Shown piece by piece: positions 21,951 through 32,507 of a stretch of 64,000 nt of DNA. The notes beneath the pieces are model-generated. The model was not told the DNA's origin, searched no databases, and saw only the letters and a list, made by a program, of their open reading frames with translations. The DNA is from Cricetomys ansorgei (lineage: Eukaryota; Chordata; Mammalia; Rodentia; Nesomyidae): positions 2,686,501-2,750,500 of the forward strand of contig JAMJFZ010001133.1 of the NCBI GenBank assembly GCA_026225945.1, in the 5' to 3' direction. Position numbers and translations under genes: made by a program. Numbering within the stretch: the stretch's first letter is position 1; each line of letters opens with the position of its first letter.

Positions 21951-22470
21951 AAGTTACCCTAGTTCTATTTCTGTTGCTGAGACAGATATTCTACCAAACA
22001 CAGCTTAGGGGAGAAGGGGTTATTTCAGCTCACAGTTTCACGTTATACCCATCATAGCAGGCACATCAAGGCAGCAGGACCTTAAACCAACTAGTGACAT
22101 CACGCCCACGGTCAAAGAAGAGAGAAATGGATGCATGTGTGCTTAATAGTCAGCCGGCTTTCTCCACTTTTATATAGTCAGGGCCCCAAACGAGGCAATG
22201 GGGCTTCCCACTTATAGGCTGAGTCTTCCCACATCAATTAAGGCAATAAAGGGAATCCCCCAGACATACCCACAGGTCAACCTGATCCCAGCACTCAGGA
22301 AGCGGAGGCAGGAGGATCTCTGTGAGTTTGAGGTCAGCCTGGTCTACAGAGTGAGTTCCAGGACAGCCAGAGTTACAACAGAGAAATCCTGTCTCAAAAA
22401 AACAAAAAACAAACAAACAAACAAAGAGACTCTCTTTCCAGGTAGGTTGTTTCTGGTGACAATCATCATA
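21951..22470 (-). mobile_element. Rodent MaLR/ORR-like LTR (minus), itself carrying a B1
   Basis: TTCTATTTCTGTTGCTGAGA, AATGGATGCATGTGTGC, CATCAATTAAGGCAATAAAG and CCCACAGGTCAACCTGATC. After the B1 at 22286-22425 it resumes with GAGACTCTCTTTCCAGG. Same family as 5786-6170 and 31174-31546. Confidence 0.65.
22286..22425 (+). mobile_element. B1 SINE (plus) inside the LTR
   Basis: CCAGCACTCAGGAAGCGGAG, GATCTCTGTGAGTTTGAGGT, GGTCTACAGAGTGAGTTCCA and GAGTTACAACAGAGAAATCC, then an A-rich CAAACAAACAAA tail. The first ~20 bp of B1 are missing. The youngest layer of this stack. Confidence 0.9.
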
Positions 22471-22512
22471 CAAGGCAAGCCTTTTAGTCACCGAGCTGCT
22501 CTCCCAGCCCCC

Positions 22513-22740
22513 GTGTTCTTTTTTAAAATTGTATTTATTTTGTTTTACGTATGTGAGAATTTGATTGTGTGTATGAATATGTACCACATGTGTGCCTGGT
22601 GCTCTTGGGGGCCAGAAGAGAATGTCAGATTCCTGAAACTGGCCTTAACAGATGGTTGTGAGGTGCCTTGTGGGTGCTGGGATTTGAACCCGGGTGCTCT
22701 TACAGAGCACCCAGGACTCAACTTCTGAGTCACCTCTAGC
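22513..22740 (-). mobile_element. B3-type SINE (minus)
   Basis: AAAATTGTATTTATTTTG tail, TATGTACCACATGTGTGCCT, GGTGCTGGGATTTGAACCCG and CTGAGTCACCTCTAGCC. Pol III B-box-like GGTTTGAACCC is present in inverted form. Confidence 0.8.
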
Positions 22741-22899
22741 CTACCACCATCCCATGGTTCTTTTAATATGCCACACGTGTTGCTTTTCCTGCTGTTTTTA
22801 CATAAAATGGCACAAGAAAGAGGCTGGTCCCCTCTCTATGAAACAGTCCTTCATACATTTGAAAACCCTCCTTGAAGATCATAGCAGCTTCCCCTGGGA

Positions 22900-23240
22900 T
22901 CGAACCCAATGTGGCTGACATGAAAGGGCAATGTCCTGCAAAGGCAGACAGGGCAGCTTGCAGCTCTGTCTAGGTACACGTCTCCTGGGGCTGATAAGTG
23001 AGTCAGCAGAAGCCAACAGACAATGATGTGTTTGCTCTTCGGACGATGAGTCAGCCCTGATAAATGGCCAGCTTTCGTCTGGTCCCTGACGTCTTAACAG
23101 AATATTAATTGCCCTGCTGCTTCCCGTTCCACACAGCTGGGTGGGATTGCTACCAGCCACAGTGCTGAACGCTTACATATTTCAGCCCAGCCCAGAAAGG
23201 TTTCCTGTGGTGGGTGAAATGACAACATGTACAAAGGTCA
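22900..23240. promoter_or_regulatory. Candidate enhancer with AP-1, GATA and CRE motifs
   Basis: Two perfect AP-1 sites TGAGTCA (22999-23005 and 23047-23053), each with an adjacent GATAA (22994-22998 and 23059-23063). TGACGTC lies at 23087-23093 and ATTAATTG at about 23104. The sites fall within about 115 bp of repeat-free sequence. The regulatory role is inference from motif density. Confidence 0.4.
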
Positions 23241-23695
23241 AATTCCAGATGTGGGAGTCTGAACTTCTCTCCTCCCAGGGAAAATACTGCCTTGTTATAA
23301 TCTGAGAAGGTTTTCAGTACAGATTCAAGGCCAGCATCTCTGGAAGATGCAAACTTCTCCAACCTGGAGGATGGCTGCAAGCTCTGCATGAACGTATCCC
23401 AGGCTTTGAGACCACCTATTAGATTCCCGAGCCAAGGGAGCAGGGGAAGAAGGGATTGTTCAGGCATTTCTGCATGGGGGTGTGGGGTGGGGAGGGGTGT
23501 GCTGGCTCTACAAGTTGCTGCTTAACTTGGACTTGGACGTGGAAGGCATTTCAAGATGAAAAGTTAGTTCTGGATTAATACCTTGGCTGGACGCAGTGCC
23601 AGAAAACAGTGGGAAGAGTATACAGCTGTGTGGTGGGGGATTTCCTGTTTGTGCAGTAATTCATCTGTTTATTCTTTCTTTCCTTTATCCATTTT
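23241..23695. other. Unique non-coding stretch
   Basis: No repeat recognised up to the composite SINE at 23696. Confidence 0.4.
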
Positions 23696-23731
23696 CATCA
23701 TGCATGTGTGGTGTGCATGTGTATGTATGCA

Positions 23732-23774
<43 letters not shown>

Positions 23775-24030
23775 TCAAGTGCACATTGGGGTTGATGTCA
23801 GGAGTCACTCTTTCACGTTATTCTTTGAGTCAGGGTCTCTCAATTAAACCCACAGATCATCACTGTGGATAGGCTCCCCAGCCAGCTTGCTCAGGGGGCC
23901 CCACTTTTGCCTCCTCAAGCTGGAATTAAAGGCTGGCTACCACATGCACCTGACATTTATGTGGTTTCTGGGGATCTGAACTCCACACCTATTGTGTGAC
24001 AGGTGAGCCATCATCCCATTAGGCTCCTAT
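23696..24030 (-). mobile_element. Composite tRNA-headed SINE (minus) with (GT)n
   Basis: GT array at 23736-23772, then TTTGAGTCAGGGTCTCTCAA, CAAGCTGGAATTAAAGGCTG, CTGGGGATCTGAACTCCACA and GGTGAGCCATCATCCCATT. Close in order to the copies at 21.7 and 37.3 kb. Confidence 0.7.
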
Positions 24031-24866
24031 CTATTTTTTCTGCAAAAATTCGAGTCACATTTGCAAAATTGACTCTCAGTATATTCAGAGGTGATAAGAA
24101 AACGTAGCTTAATTTTTCTCTATTAACTGATATCGTGACCCTGCTGAGTTTCTACCAGTAGACTCTGGGGTAGGAATTAAATTTTAGCCTTGCTGCGTAA
24201 ACATAGCCAAATTAATCTAGGTAAGTGCTGTCTGGTTTTATCTTTCAGACTCCCTCTTCCCATCCGCCCCTATGCAAACTGGCCTCTGAGTGTGCATTTG
24301 GTGGCGGATGAAATCCATCAAAAATACGCGTTACAGAGTCGCTGTAGCAGAGTGGCTGGTGTTGTCAGCTTCCTTTGTGGTAACTACCAAAGGATACAAT
24401 ACTACTGATGCACTGGTGCTCACCATCTGAGCCCATGGCCCAGTCACTGTCCCAGATCAAGGTTCACATCTGTGGTGGGGAAGCAGAGCAGGCTGGCTTT
24501 GGCCTGATCTCATTCCTGCTTCCCCTCTAGTACTTTCTTTGGAGGGGTTTAGCTCTCAGATGAGATGTGTCAGCGAACCTCTCTACAGCAATACCATATA
24601 ACAAATCCCCCCTGATTGTCAGCCGCTAGGACAGGTAAACATTCAGGAGTTAGCAACCGTTTTCTACAAATCCCAAGCCATTGCACCTGGTAGACTTCTC
24701 TGGCCATATCATCTCTAGACTCTTCCCTTGCAGCACAAAAGCAGTCCTAGACAACAGGTAAGTAAATAAGCATGACTATGTTCCCGTAAAACTTTATTTA
24801 TGGACACTAGAACACGAACAGTGCTCTTTTTCACCTATTATGAAATACTATCCTTTTGACCTGTTT
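24031..24866. other. Unique stretch containing an exon-like block
   Basis: No repeat recognised. A strong 3' splice acceptor-like TTTTATCTTTCAG ends at 24248. It is followed by 131 bp with one open frame and CpG-containing ATACGCGTTACAGAGTCGC, ending at GTG|GTAACT (24379/24380). See findings. Confidence 0.35.
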
Positions 24867-25045
24867 TTTTTTTTAATTACTACATTTATTTAGTGTTTGT
24901 TCATGTACACGGTGAGTGTACGAAAGTCAGAAGACAACCTGCTAGAGTCGGCCCTCTCCCTCCATCATGGGGGCTCTGGGGGTGAAGCTCAGGTTGTCAG
25001 GTTTAGCAGCACACGCCTTCTTTACCTGCTGGACTGTCTTCTTGC
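24867..25045 (-). mobile_element. B3-type SINE (minus)
   Basis: Poly(T), ACTACATTTATTTAGTG, TCAGAAGACAACCTGCTAGA, GTGAAGCTCAGGTTGTCAGG and TTTACCTGCTGGACTGTC. Diverged. Confidence 0.65.
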
Positions 25046-25057
25046 TTCTTTCCCAGG

Positions 25058-25200
25058 TTTTTGTTGTTGGTTTTTTTTTTTTTTTTTTTGAGATGGGGGT
25101 TGTCATGTAGCTTATGCTGGCCTTGAATTCTTAGCAGTCCTCTGACCAATGCCTCCCAGGGGCTGGAATTATAGGTATGCACCACCATGTCTGGCCCAAC
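25058..25200 (-). mobile_element. B1/B4-type SINE (minus)
   Basis: A poly(T) of about 20 nt, TGAGATGGGGGTTGTCATGT, TATGCTGGCCTTGAATTCTT and GGAATTATAGGTATGCACCA. The body favours a B4-like or old B1 subfamily. Confidence 0.75.
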
Positions 25201-26158
25201 CTTGAACCTTGGAGTCTGACCTGAGATGAGTGGCTGCTTTGGGCTGCGAGTTATCCAGGAAGCTATGTTTATTTTGAAAGGGCACACACACAGATCTGTG
25301 GATTGGTTCACTGATCAAAGGTAGGCTTGGCTAGAATGCCTGTGATCAGTGAGCTCTACTCCCTAATTTGACATCAGGCTAGCCCAAGAATGTCTGGTCG
25401 TGACACACACATACAAGCAGAATTGTGCAAGAACCATGAGAAGCCTCTGCTCGGTTCTGTCTGTGACTATCTCACAGCCAAAGCAAGGCACCAAGCTAAA
25501 GCCAGAGTGGGGAGGGGCAGAAGGCACTGCCAAGGTACTTGGCAAAAAGCAACGTGCTGGGGCCATTAGTACAACCCAGAGAGCTTAGGAAGAATTTAAG
25601 ACTCAACCTATTTGGAACCCCTTCTTATATAAATGGGTGGGTGCCTAGGTATGTGAAACAAGTGTGATGTGCGAAGAGAGCATGTGCCAAACCTCCGAGG
25701 CATGGTAAGGCTTGCTGTTTCTGCCGTCTCAAGTGTACGGATGAAGGGGGGTAGAGGAAAGCAGGCCGCCTTCCCAGCAGACAGGCAGTGCTTGGTACTG
25801 TATCGGATGCAGTGGGCAAGGCCATGTTCAAAGAAGCATCCTCTGAGAAAGTGAGAAAGACAATAAAGTGTTCTGGCTTTGACATCAGCAGCCTGAGGCA
25901 CTGTGATCGGATGTACAAGTAATAGACTCTTGTCTCCTCTTTGTTTTCAGTGCAGGAGGGCAAGACAGATGAGACAGGGGACACAGGACCTGAGGAGTTT
26001 GGGTCTGGTTTCATAGTTTTAAAGTGGAAGGATCAGGACCCTTTATTTCCTGGTGTAATATAAGAGGGGTCATGTACTTTCTTTGCCCTTGAATCAACAT
26101 TGAATGATTTGGGGGTGGGTAGAGAATGCAGCTTAAAAAAAAGAGGGGGGTTATTTTA
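25201..26158. other. Unique non-coding stretch
   Basis: No repeat recognised. A 129-codon minus frame (25625-26014) is Ser/Pro/Leu-rich without a domain. Confidence 0.4.
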
Positions 26159-26166
26159 ATTATTTT

Positions 26167-26205
<39 letters not shown>

Positions 26206-26402
26206 CGCACACACACATGAATGCACACGCACACATAGGTATGTGTGTGGAAATGCAGTTGCTTGCAGAGACCTGAGGAGTCAGATTCCCCCTGGAGCTG
26301 GAGTTACAGGCAGTCGCGGCTGACCCATAAGCTGGGAACTGGGCCCTGGTCCTCTGGAGAAGCAGTGAGCACTCTTATGTGCTGAGCCATCTCTCCAGCC
26401 TG
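26159..26402 (-). mobile_element. B3-type SINE (minus) with GT/CA tract
   Basis: GT run 26169-26202, CACACGCACACATAGG, CAGATTCCCCCTGGAGCTGG, CTGGTCCTCTGGAGAAGCAG and GCTGAGCCATCTCTCCAGCC (a well-kept head). Confidence 0.85.
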
Positions 26403-26879
26403 AAAGCTAAGCTTTGGCCTTGACTTCTAGAAGTAACTTGTTTCTCCCATGCTCCCCAACCCCTCTCCATTCAAACTGGGTAATGGGGAGAGTGGAGGCT
26501 GATGTATTATGGATTCTGGCTGCAGTCCTTGGCGTCATGGGCAATCTTGCCTTGTCTTGTGAAGATTGCTGTCCCCCAGGAGTCCAGTGCTTCAGAGTCG
26601 GGTCATGTCTATGACTTGGGATTTGTGTTAGGACTCTGGAGGTATGGGTTATGCAGCACTACACACAGGCTGCCTCTTTTTCCAGTGGCAAGACAGAAAG
26701 AAAAAAGACATGTTCGTTATAGAAGTCATAGACTCAGTTTTCTACTTGTAATTACAGATGGGCTTTTTGAAGCAGGAACAGCACACACAAGGAGACCTGA
26801 CAATTCAAATGAAAATCAAACGTATTTGGGACAAAGCCCCCAAGGTTCCAAACAGAGGAACTTAAAAGTCTAAAAACAA
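26403..26879. other. Unique non-coding stretch
   Basis: No repeat recognised. A 123-codon plus frame spans 26502-26873 without recognisable features. Confidence 0.4.
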
Positions 26880-27055
26880 AGGGTTGGAGAGATGGCTCCC
26901 TGGTTAAGAGCACTGACTGTTCTTCTAGAGGGCCCGGGTTACAATTGTCTGTAACTCCTATTCCAAGGGATCCGACACCCTCACACAGGCACACATACAG
27001 GGGAAGTATCAATGCACATAAATAAATAAATAAATATTTTTGAAAAACTTTAAAA
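26880..27055 (+). mobile_element. B2/B3-type SINE (plus)
   Basis: GGTTGGAGAGATGGCTCCCT, GGTTAAGAGCACTGACTGTT, TCTGTAACTCCTATTCCAAG and a tail with AAATAAATAAATAAATA. An internal deletion follows the B box. Confidence 0.85.
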
Positions 27056-27611
27056 ACAAAACAAAAAGGGCCCGTGTTTGTGTTATCTAGCTGTGAATAG
27101 TTTTCCCTTCTTATCTCCTAAGTCCTGATGTTTGAAATCATTTGATTCTTTGGATAAAATCAATGCATCATTTCAGAGGGGCTGTTTAGAAGCTCTTGGC
27201 TCCCTCCACCCCCATGATTCCAGATGACGTTAGTTTTCCTGGGGAATCAGACTTGAAAACACGTTATAACGGAATAGTTCTGCGCTTTCATATTTCATTG
27301 CTTCCCCTCCCATCATTTAATTTTAAAAGAAGCTTTCATCATCCTGTTGTTTAATGTTGACTAGACATTTGGTCCCTATCATTTCCCCTAATTTGTTCAC
27401 ATAATATCAACAAGAGAAAAGGGAATATGTCTGAAAGAAACCAGACTCAGAGCTAACTGGATACAGGCAGCCATACCTCAGCCCGAGCAATGGATCACAC
27501 TGGAGAATGCTCTTGACATAGGGTAGTCAGCCTCAGTGCTCTTTTGTCTCAAAAAAGCCAAACTGGATTGGAATCAAACCCAACCCAACAACTTCTCCAT
27601 GGTATCTGTGT
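27056..27611. other. Unique non-coding stretch
   Basis: Repeat-free. Contains GATGACGTTAGTTTTCCTGG and CACGTTATAACGGAATAG, isolated CpG motifs in AT-rich DNA. Confidence 0.35.
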
Positions 27612-27745
27612 ACGTACTGTCTGTCTTCCCACTAGAATGGAAGTTTCATGATGGCATGCTTTTGTTTTGTTCATTGAGATATGTCTAGTACCTAGACAGG
27701 GCTTAATAGGTGCTTAATACATGTTCTCTGAATTAACAAAAGTTA
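27612..27745 (+). mobile_element. L2 3'-end fragment (plus)
   Basis: CTGTCTGTCTTCCCACTAGA, ATGGAAGTTTCATGATGGCA, GTCTAGTACCTAGACAGGGC and TTAATAGGTGCTTAATACAT match the L2 3' end in order. Confidence 0.65.
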
Positions 27746-27921
27746 TATGCTAACAAGGTAGGCTTTACTTTGATGTCATGTTTTGTTTTGTTTAAACTGC
27801 ATTGAGCATTGACTGGGTTCAGCTGCTTTTTCTCATTGTAGCTCAGAAGAACTAGGCCCACATTGCTTGTCCTGGCTCCTTCTGGTCCATGTTTCCATCA
27901 TTTTCTCTGGGTCACCATTAC

Positions 27922-28109
27922 CTCCACTTAATTCTTTGCTTATTTGTTTGTTTTTATGAGACAGGGTTTCTCCATAACTCTGGCTGTCCTAGAACTCACT
28001 CTGTAGATCAGGCTGGCAACAAACTCACAGAGATCCACTTGCCTCTGTCTCCCAAGTGCTGGGATTAAAGGCTTGCACCACCACTGCCCAGCAGCTCCAT
28101 CTAATTCTT
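27922..28109 (-). mobile_element. B1 SINE (minus) with 15-bp target duplication
   Basis: Body 27937-28094: GAGACAGGGTTTCTCCATAA, GTAGATCAGGCTGGCAACAA and GGGATTAAAGGCTTGCACCA. Flanks CTCCACTTAATTCTT (27922-27936) and CTCCATCTAATTCTT (28095-28109) differ at two positions, a typical L1-driven duplication. Confidence 0.92.
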
Positions 28110-28469
28110 ATTGTTCCTATTCTCTGCCAGTCACTGGTTTTGGGTAGAGGGAGACAGAAATGAATTTAGCATACTCATGCATCTGCTTCCATGAGGTTCC
28201 AGTCATGCCCATTTGGCTTGTGTGTACCTTTGCCTAGTTCCCCATTCTCTAGCTCTTGATAGAATCTAATGGCTACCACAGAGTACCACGCATTTCTCTT
28301 CTGTTAGATGTGAAAGGTGATTGCTAACTGATGTGCTTGGTTATTCCATAAGGGGAAGATGAGACATTGGACCAAGACAATGTCAGAGCGGTATGTAAGC
28401 AACAGAATAGCAAGGTGTGCTTGGCATCAGCTCATGGCCTCAACCCCAACAGCTGCTGATTTTGCTTGA
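28110..28469. other. Unique non-coding stretch
   Basis: No repeat or coding frame recognised. Confidence 0.4.
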
Positions 28470-28680
28470 AAATTACAGTTAGGGAGCTGTGGCTCAACAT
28501 ACTGCTCTTTCCAAGAACTTGAGTTCAATTCCAAGTACATATGTCAGGTGCTCACAACTGTCTGTAGCCCTAGCTCCAGGGGATCTGATGTTCTCTTCTG
28601 GCCTCTTTGGACACCAGCACGCACATGTGCATACTCACATACAGGTACACACACACATAATTAAAATAATTAAAAATACT
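28470..28680 (+). mobile_element. B3-type SINE (plus)
   Basis: GGGAGCTGTGGCTCAACATA, TGAGTTCAATTCCAAGTACA, CTCCAGGGGATCTGATGTTC, GCCTCTTTGGACACCAGCAC, then a CA-rich segment and ATAATTAAAATAATTAAAAA. Confidence 0.8.

Positions 28681-28710
<30 letters not shown>
28680..28710. repeat. (GT)n microsatellite
   Basis: About 15 GT units between a B3 and a B1/B4 element. Confidence 0.95.
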
Positions 28711-28712
<2 letters not shown>

Positions 28713-28855
28713 GCAGGTGTGGTGGTACATGACTGTATTGCCAGCACTTAAGAGGTGAAGGCTGGAGGATCAGATCAACATCATCCTTGATGATATAATG
28801 GATTCTAAGCCAACATGGGCTTTATAAGAGCCTGCTCAAAAATAAACCAAACTTA
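28711..28855 (+). mobile_element. B1/B4-type SINE (plus), diverged
   Basis: GGTGTGGTGGTACATGACTG, CCAGCACTTAAGAGGTGAAG and AAGAGCCTGCTCAAAAATAA. Confidence 0.65.
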
Positions 28856-29221
28856 TAGGTAGTTTTAACTAGGAGCACCCACCCAGAAGCATGGAGTGAG
28901 CCACAAACAGCAGCCTCTACTCATGTAACAAAGCAGGCTTCAGTGGCTGAGTGGGCCGTAGCCACTGTCCCCAGCTTGGTTTTGCTGCCAATGGGCATGG
29001 CTGGATTTTGACCCAAAACACCAGTGAATCTGCTATCAACTCTATTAAAGTATTAATTAAAACCACCCGTGTAGTCCAGTGTAGTCCATAGTCAATGTAA
29101 ACTATGAGGCTAAAGCTTTTCTCTAAGAATAACCAACCACCACATGAGCTTTGGACTTACAAGAAAATGAAAAGAATTTGCTAAATTTGGAGTCATTTTA
29201 TTGTCCTAAATAGTCAACTTT

Positions 29222-29300
29222 CTTCCCCTTCCTTTCTTCCTTCCTTCCTTCCCCTCTCCTTTCTTTCTTTCTTTTTCTCTTTCTTTCCTTTCTTAAAGAA
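29222..29300. repeat. CT-rich low-complexity tract
   Basis: CCTTCCTTTCTTCC and CTTTCTTTCTTTTTCTC runs. Confidence 0.85.
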
Positions 29301-29424
29301 AACTACCACCTTAAAGATAAACAAAGAGGTTATTCTTGTTCCTCATCATTGCCTCAGTTGGAAGTAGCGAGACAAACTCTGCATGCAAGCTCTGGAATGA
29401 TCAGATATATAGAATGGGCACAGA

Positions 29425-29500
29425 GCTGTCCTCGAGTATCGAACCTAGGGCTCACACATCTCAGAGAAGCACTTCACCAATGAGCTACATGCACAACCTT
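29425..29500 (-). mobile_element. ID-type SINE head (minus)
   Basis: GTATCGAACCTAGGGCTCAC and CACTTCACCAATGAGCTACA, the antisense ID/B4 head. Confidence 0.65.
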
Positions 29501-29504
29501 TCCT

Positions 29505-29642
29505 TTCTTTTCATTCTAGCTTACTTTTTATTTTGGTATTGGAGCTCACTAAGTTGCTCAGGCTGGCTATGAACTTGGAATCCTCCTGCCTCTGTCTCCC
29601 AAGTAGCTGGATTAGAAGAGTATGTGTTACTATGCCTGGCTT
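29505..29642 (-). mobile_element. B1/B4-like SINE (minus)
   Basis: TTTTGGTATTGGAGCTCACT, AGTTGCTCAGGCTGGCTATG, CCTGCCTCTGTCTCCCAAGT and TTACTATGCCTGGCTT. Confidence 0.75.
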
Positions 29643-30189
29643 CAACTTAAAACAACCAAAACTAAGAGAGATGTTGACAGAGTGGTGGGACAGGACTTCC
29701 CAGCCTGGGCTGTCCAGCGCATCCTTCTACCTGCCTGTCACTGCCCCTCCCATTTCTTCTCTCTCCTGTGACTTCACTGACTGCCAAATAAGATATCAAA
29801 GGCTGAGTGAAGATTCTGGAACTTAGTGTGGACTAGACCAGCAGCTCCTTGAAAGTGACCAAGGCTCTTGATATTTGAAGTATTTACCAGATCTCTTGAG
29901 ACAGCAGATTATCGATGGAAAGAGAGATAAGTTTTCCCTTGAGTCCTGGCCTCTAAACTTCCTCCTGTATAGTCAGAGTTCTTCCTCCCATGTGGCACAT
30001 CACAGTCACTTACACATCATTGTCTGTGTGCCAAGGTCCCGTTACAAAGCTTTTCCGTCTCCTCTGCTATGCCTGACGTGTTACCCTTGCAGTACAGAGC
30101 TGAGCTGCACACCACTGTAATTCTGAGTCTTAGGGTTGAAAGATGTTGGTGTCTGCCAGTGGGCTACCTCTGAATAGCCCATTGTAACT
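29643..30189. other. Unique non-coding stretch
   Basis: No repeat recognised. Short frames only. Confidence 0.4.
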
Positions 30190-30318
30190 ATAGATGCTTC
30201 TCAGTTTATAATGGGGCTGTGTCCCAGAAACCCTGGTGCAAGCCCACAATGTCACCTAAGTAACAAATAGTGCACCTCTCCTACTAGACATCATAGCTTA
30301 GCTGGAGAGCACTGGGAG
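30190..30318 (-). mobile_element. Tigger-like fragment, opposite to 16910-17262
   Basis: AGATGCTTCTCAGTTTATAA, TGGGGCTGTGTCCCAGAAAC and CTACTAGACATCATAGCTTA match the terminal part of the same remembered Tigger-type element, reading opposite to the copy near 17 kb. Confidence 0.55.
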
Positions 30319-30427
30319 GGCTGTTACTAGTTCTTGGAATTGTTTGGCTGTCTTGATAGAGGCTCAAAATTCAAAGTACAAATTCACATTGCTTTTGTTC
30401 AGTGGTGAAGTTGAAAAATTGTGCCGT

Positions 30428-30740
30428 TTGGGCTGGGAAGATAGTGTAGTGTGTAAGAGCACTTGGTGTGCAAGTGTGATGGCCCTAGTTCAGATCCTAG
30501 CACGTATGTTCAAACTTGACATGACCATACATGTCTGTAACCCCAGAAAAAGTGTGTGGGGATGCACAGTCAGGTGGAACATTGGGGCTTAAGGGCCAGC
30601 AGCTGAATCAAAAAGTAGCCAGCCCCAAGTTCAGCAAGACATTCTGTCTCAAGGTAATAACCGGAGCGTGATGGACCAGGAGACATCTTTCTCTGGCACA
30701 CTTGCAAACGCACGCACATGCATGTAACACTCACTCACAC

Positions 30741-30784
<44 letters not shown>
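30428..30784 (+). mobile_element. Composite tRNA-headed SINE (plus) with (CA)n tail
   Basis: GGGCTGGGAAGATAGTGTAG, CACTTGGTGTGCAAGTGTGA, CAGATCCTAGCACGTATGTT, CATGTCTGTAACCCCAG and ACATTCTGTCTCAAGG, then a CA array at 30738-30784. Confidence 0.75.
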
Positions 30785-30786
<2 letters not shown>

Positions 30787-31173
30787 TTCAGTTGAGTAAT
30801 AGTAAACTGGGGGCTCTATAACAGGGAACAGGATTTACAATAGTTTTAGCAGAATGGAGACTTTGCAGTTTACATTCAGACAAGTTAAATTTCCTTGAGT
30901 TTGCTGTGCTTTTGTTCTTTTCTCACGAATAGCTGAGATCTCCCAGAGTCTGAGGGCAGATACTTTGTTGAGTGTTTAAGAGTTTGTCTTTATGGGTTGT
31001 TTTTTAATCATGGCAGAGTTTAACTTTGATTGGGTGGCCTTTCCTTTTCAGGGTCTTTCCATTCTATGTGTGTCTGGATGCTGAGTTTGCATGTAGGTTC
31101 CTTTGGACCCTTTAGCCTGTGGGAAACCAACCACATCAAGAATGGTTTGGGTTTTTGTTTATCTTTAAGGGGA
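30785..31173. other. Unique non-coding stretch
   Basis: No repeat recognised. Confidence 0.4.
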
Positions 31174-31546
31174 GGTTCTAGTTTGCTTTCTGTTGCTATG
31201 ATGAATACTATGACCGAAAGCAACTTGTGAAGGAGAGAGTTTATCTCATCTTACACTTCGAGGTCATTATCCATCACTGAGGGAAGTTAGGGCAGGAATT
31301 CAAGGCAAGGTCTTGAAGCAGAAACCAGAGAAGAACACCGTTTTCGGACTTCCTCCCAGGCTCACACAGCTACCTTTCTTATATAACCAAAGCCCACCTG
31401 CCTAGGTACCGTACCACCCACTCTGGGCTGGGCCCTACTACATCGATTAGCAATTAAGAAAGTCACACAGACAAGCCAACAAGCTGGTGATGGAGGGTCT
31501 TTCTTCATAGGTCTGTCAAGTAGACAACCAAGATTAGTTATCACAG
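31174..31546 (-). mobile_element. Rodent MaLR/ORR-like LTR (minus)
   Basis: TTGCTTTCTGTTGCTATGAT, AGTTAGGGCAGGAATTCAAG, CACTCTGGGCTGGGCCCTAC and GTCAAGTAGACAACCAAGAT. Ends ATCACA. Confidence 0.7.
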
Positions 31547-32507
31547 GTGAGGAACCAAATGTCCTTCCACTCCCGAGAAGGGACCCCTAGTACTCCGTAT
31601 ACTGTCTAGGGCTGCTCATGTTTAGGGGACGTCTCTGTGAAGCGAATATTCCAAATGCACCAGCTGCTTTAAGCACATAAACTCTCAACTTGATCCCGGG
31701 TGGGATTTTCTCAGTTGCTTCTTGAGAGTTTCTGAGGATTGAGGGGTTTTTGTTTTCAGTTATTTCCTGAGCTTACATATCCTGGCTTTATTGAATCAAA
31801 AGAACTTCATGGGAAAACAGCAGGTCTGAAATATTCATTCACAACAGTGCTACATGACTGAGCTCAGCAGCAGCTGCCTGGGTTCACGGCTGTGAGAACA
31901 CAATTAAAATTTAAACTTGTTTGTGAAACATCCTTTTCTGTACAGCTCGATTTCCCAGGCATGGGGGAACGAAGATGGTGCTTAAGTGTAACTCCTCCTT
32001 GCGGCCCTGTTTTAAGTTCAGCATTGAAAATGTATCCTGTTCCTTTGACTAATTCAAATGCATTGGCCTGGTAGATTTTGAGAGCTGTTGAAACCTTTAA
32101 GATCGTTCCACAAAAAGATCTTCAGAATATTGAATACAAAGATTCTCAAAATTCCCTATGAGTGAATCAACTAACATGCTAGTTAAAAATGCAGATGTGC
32201 ACCCACTGCCAATGAACGTTTAGTTACTACCAAGCCTTCCTTGGCTCGTATCAGCAGGGGAACACTCTGTTCATGTTTTTGGTGAACATAGAAATGTATT
32301 TCTTTTAGGCATTGAGAAAAAAAGTTTCTGCATCTTAAAGTATATATATATTCAGCATTTGTAAATAAAGTACTGTGAAAAATTGTCCCTTAGCAATTAT
32401 ATCACCACACAGCTTCATGTTACCAGTGGAGAAACTGTTGTCAGCATTGGTGGCAATTGCTCTTACCCATTGAGTCATCTTGATACCCTGGATAATCCAT
32501 TTTCTTT
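31547..32507. other. Repeat-poor stretch, candidate conserved block
   Basis: No repeat in about 950 bp apart from a possible degraded SINE end at about 32450-32500. Contains ATTAAAATTTAAACTTG and an octamer-like ATTCAAATGCATT (about 32052). Constraint is unproven. Confidence 0.35.

Larger units (their letters stand above)
21715..22512 (-). mobile_element. Composite tRNA-headed SINE (minus), split by an LTR
   Basis: The left part is 21715-21950, with TTTTGAGGCAGGGGTTC, TAGCGCTGGGACTC and GGAACTCAGGCCACCAGGCTT. The right part is 22471-22512 (CAAGGCAAGCCTTTTAGTCA, CTGCTCTCCCAGCCCCC). The SINE breaks at CCAGGCTTA and resumes at AAGGCAAGC, exactly where the canonical sequence would continue. Confidence 0.7.

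Noticed and set aside
22234..22587. Recurring peptide CCNSGCPGTHSVDQ in several minus frames (also near 34.4 and 38.8 kb; on plus near 8.4 kb)
   Set aside because: It looks like a conserved protein motif but is antisense B1 read in one frame; the recurrence reflects the SINE, not a gene family.
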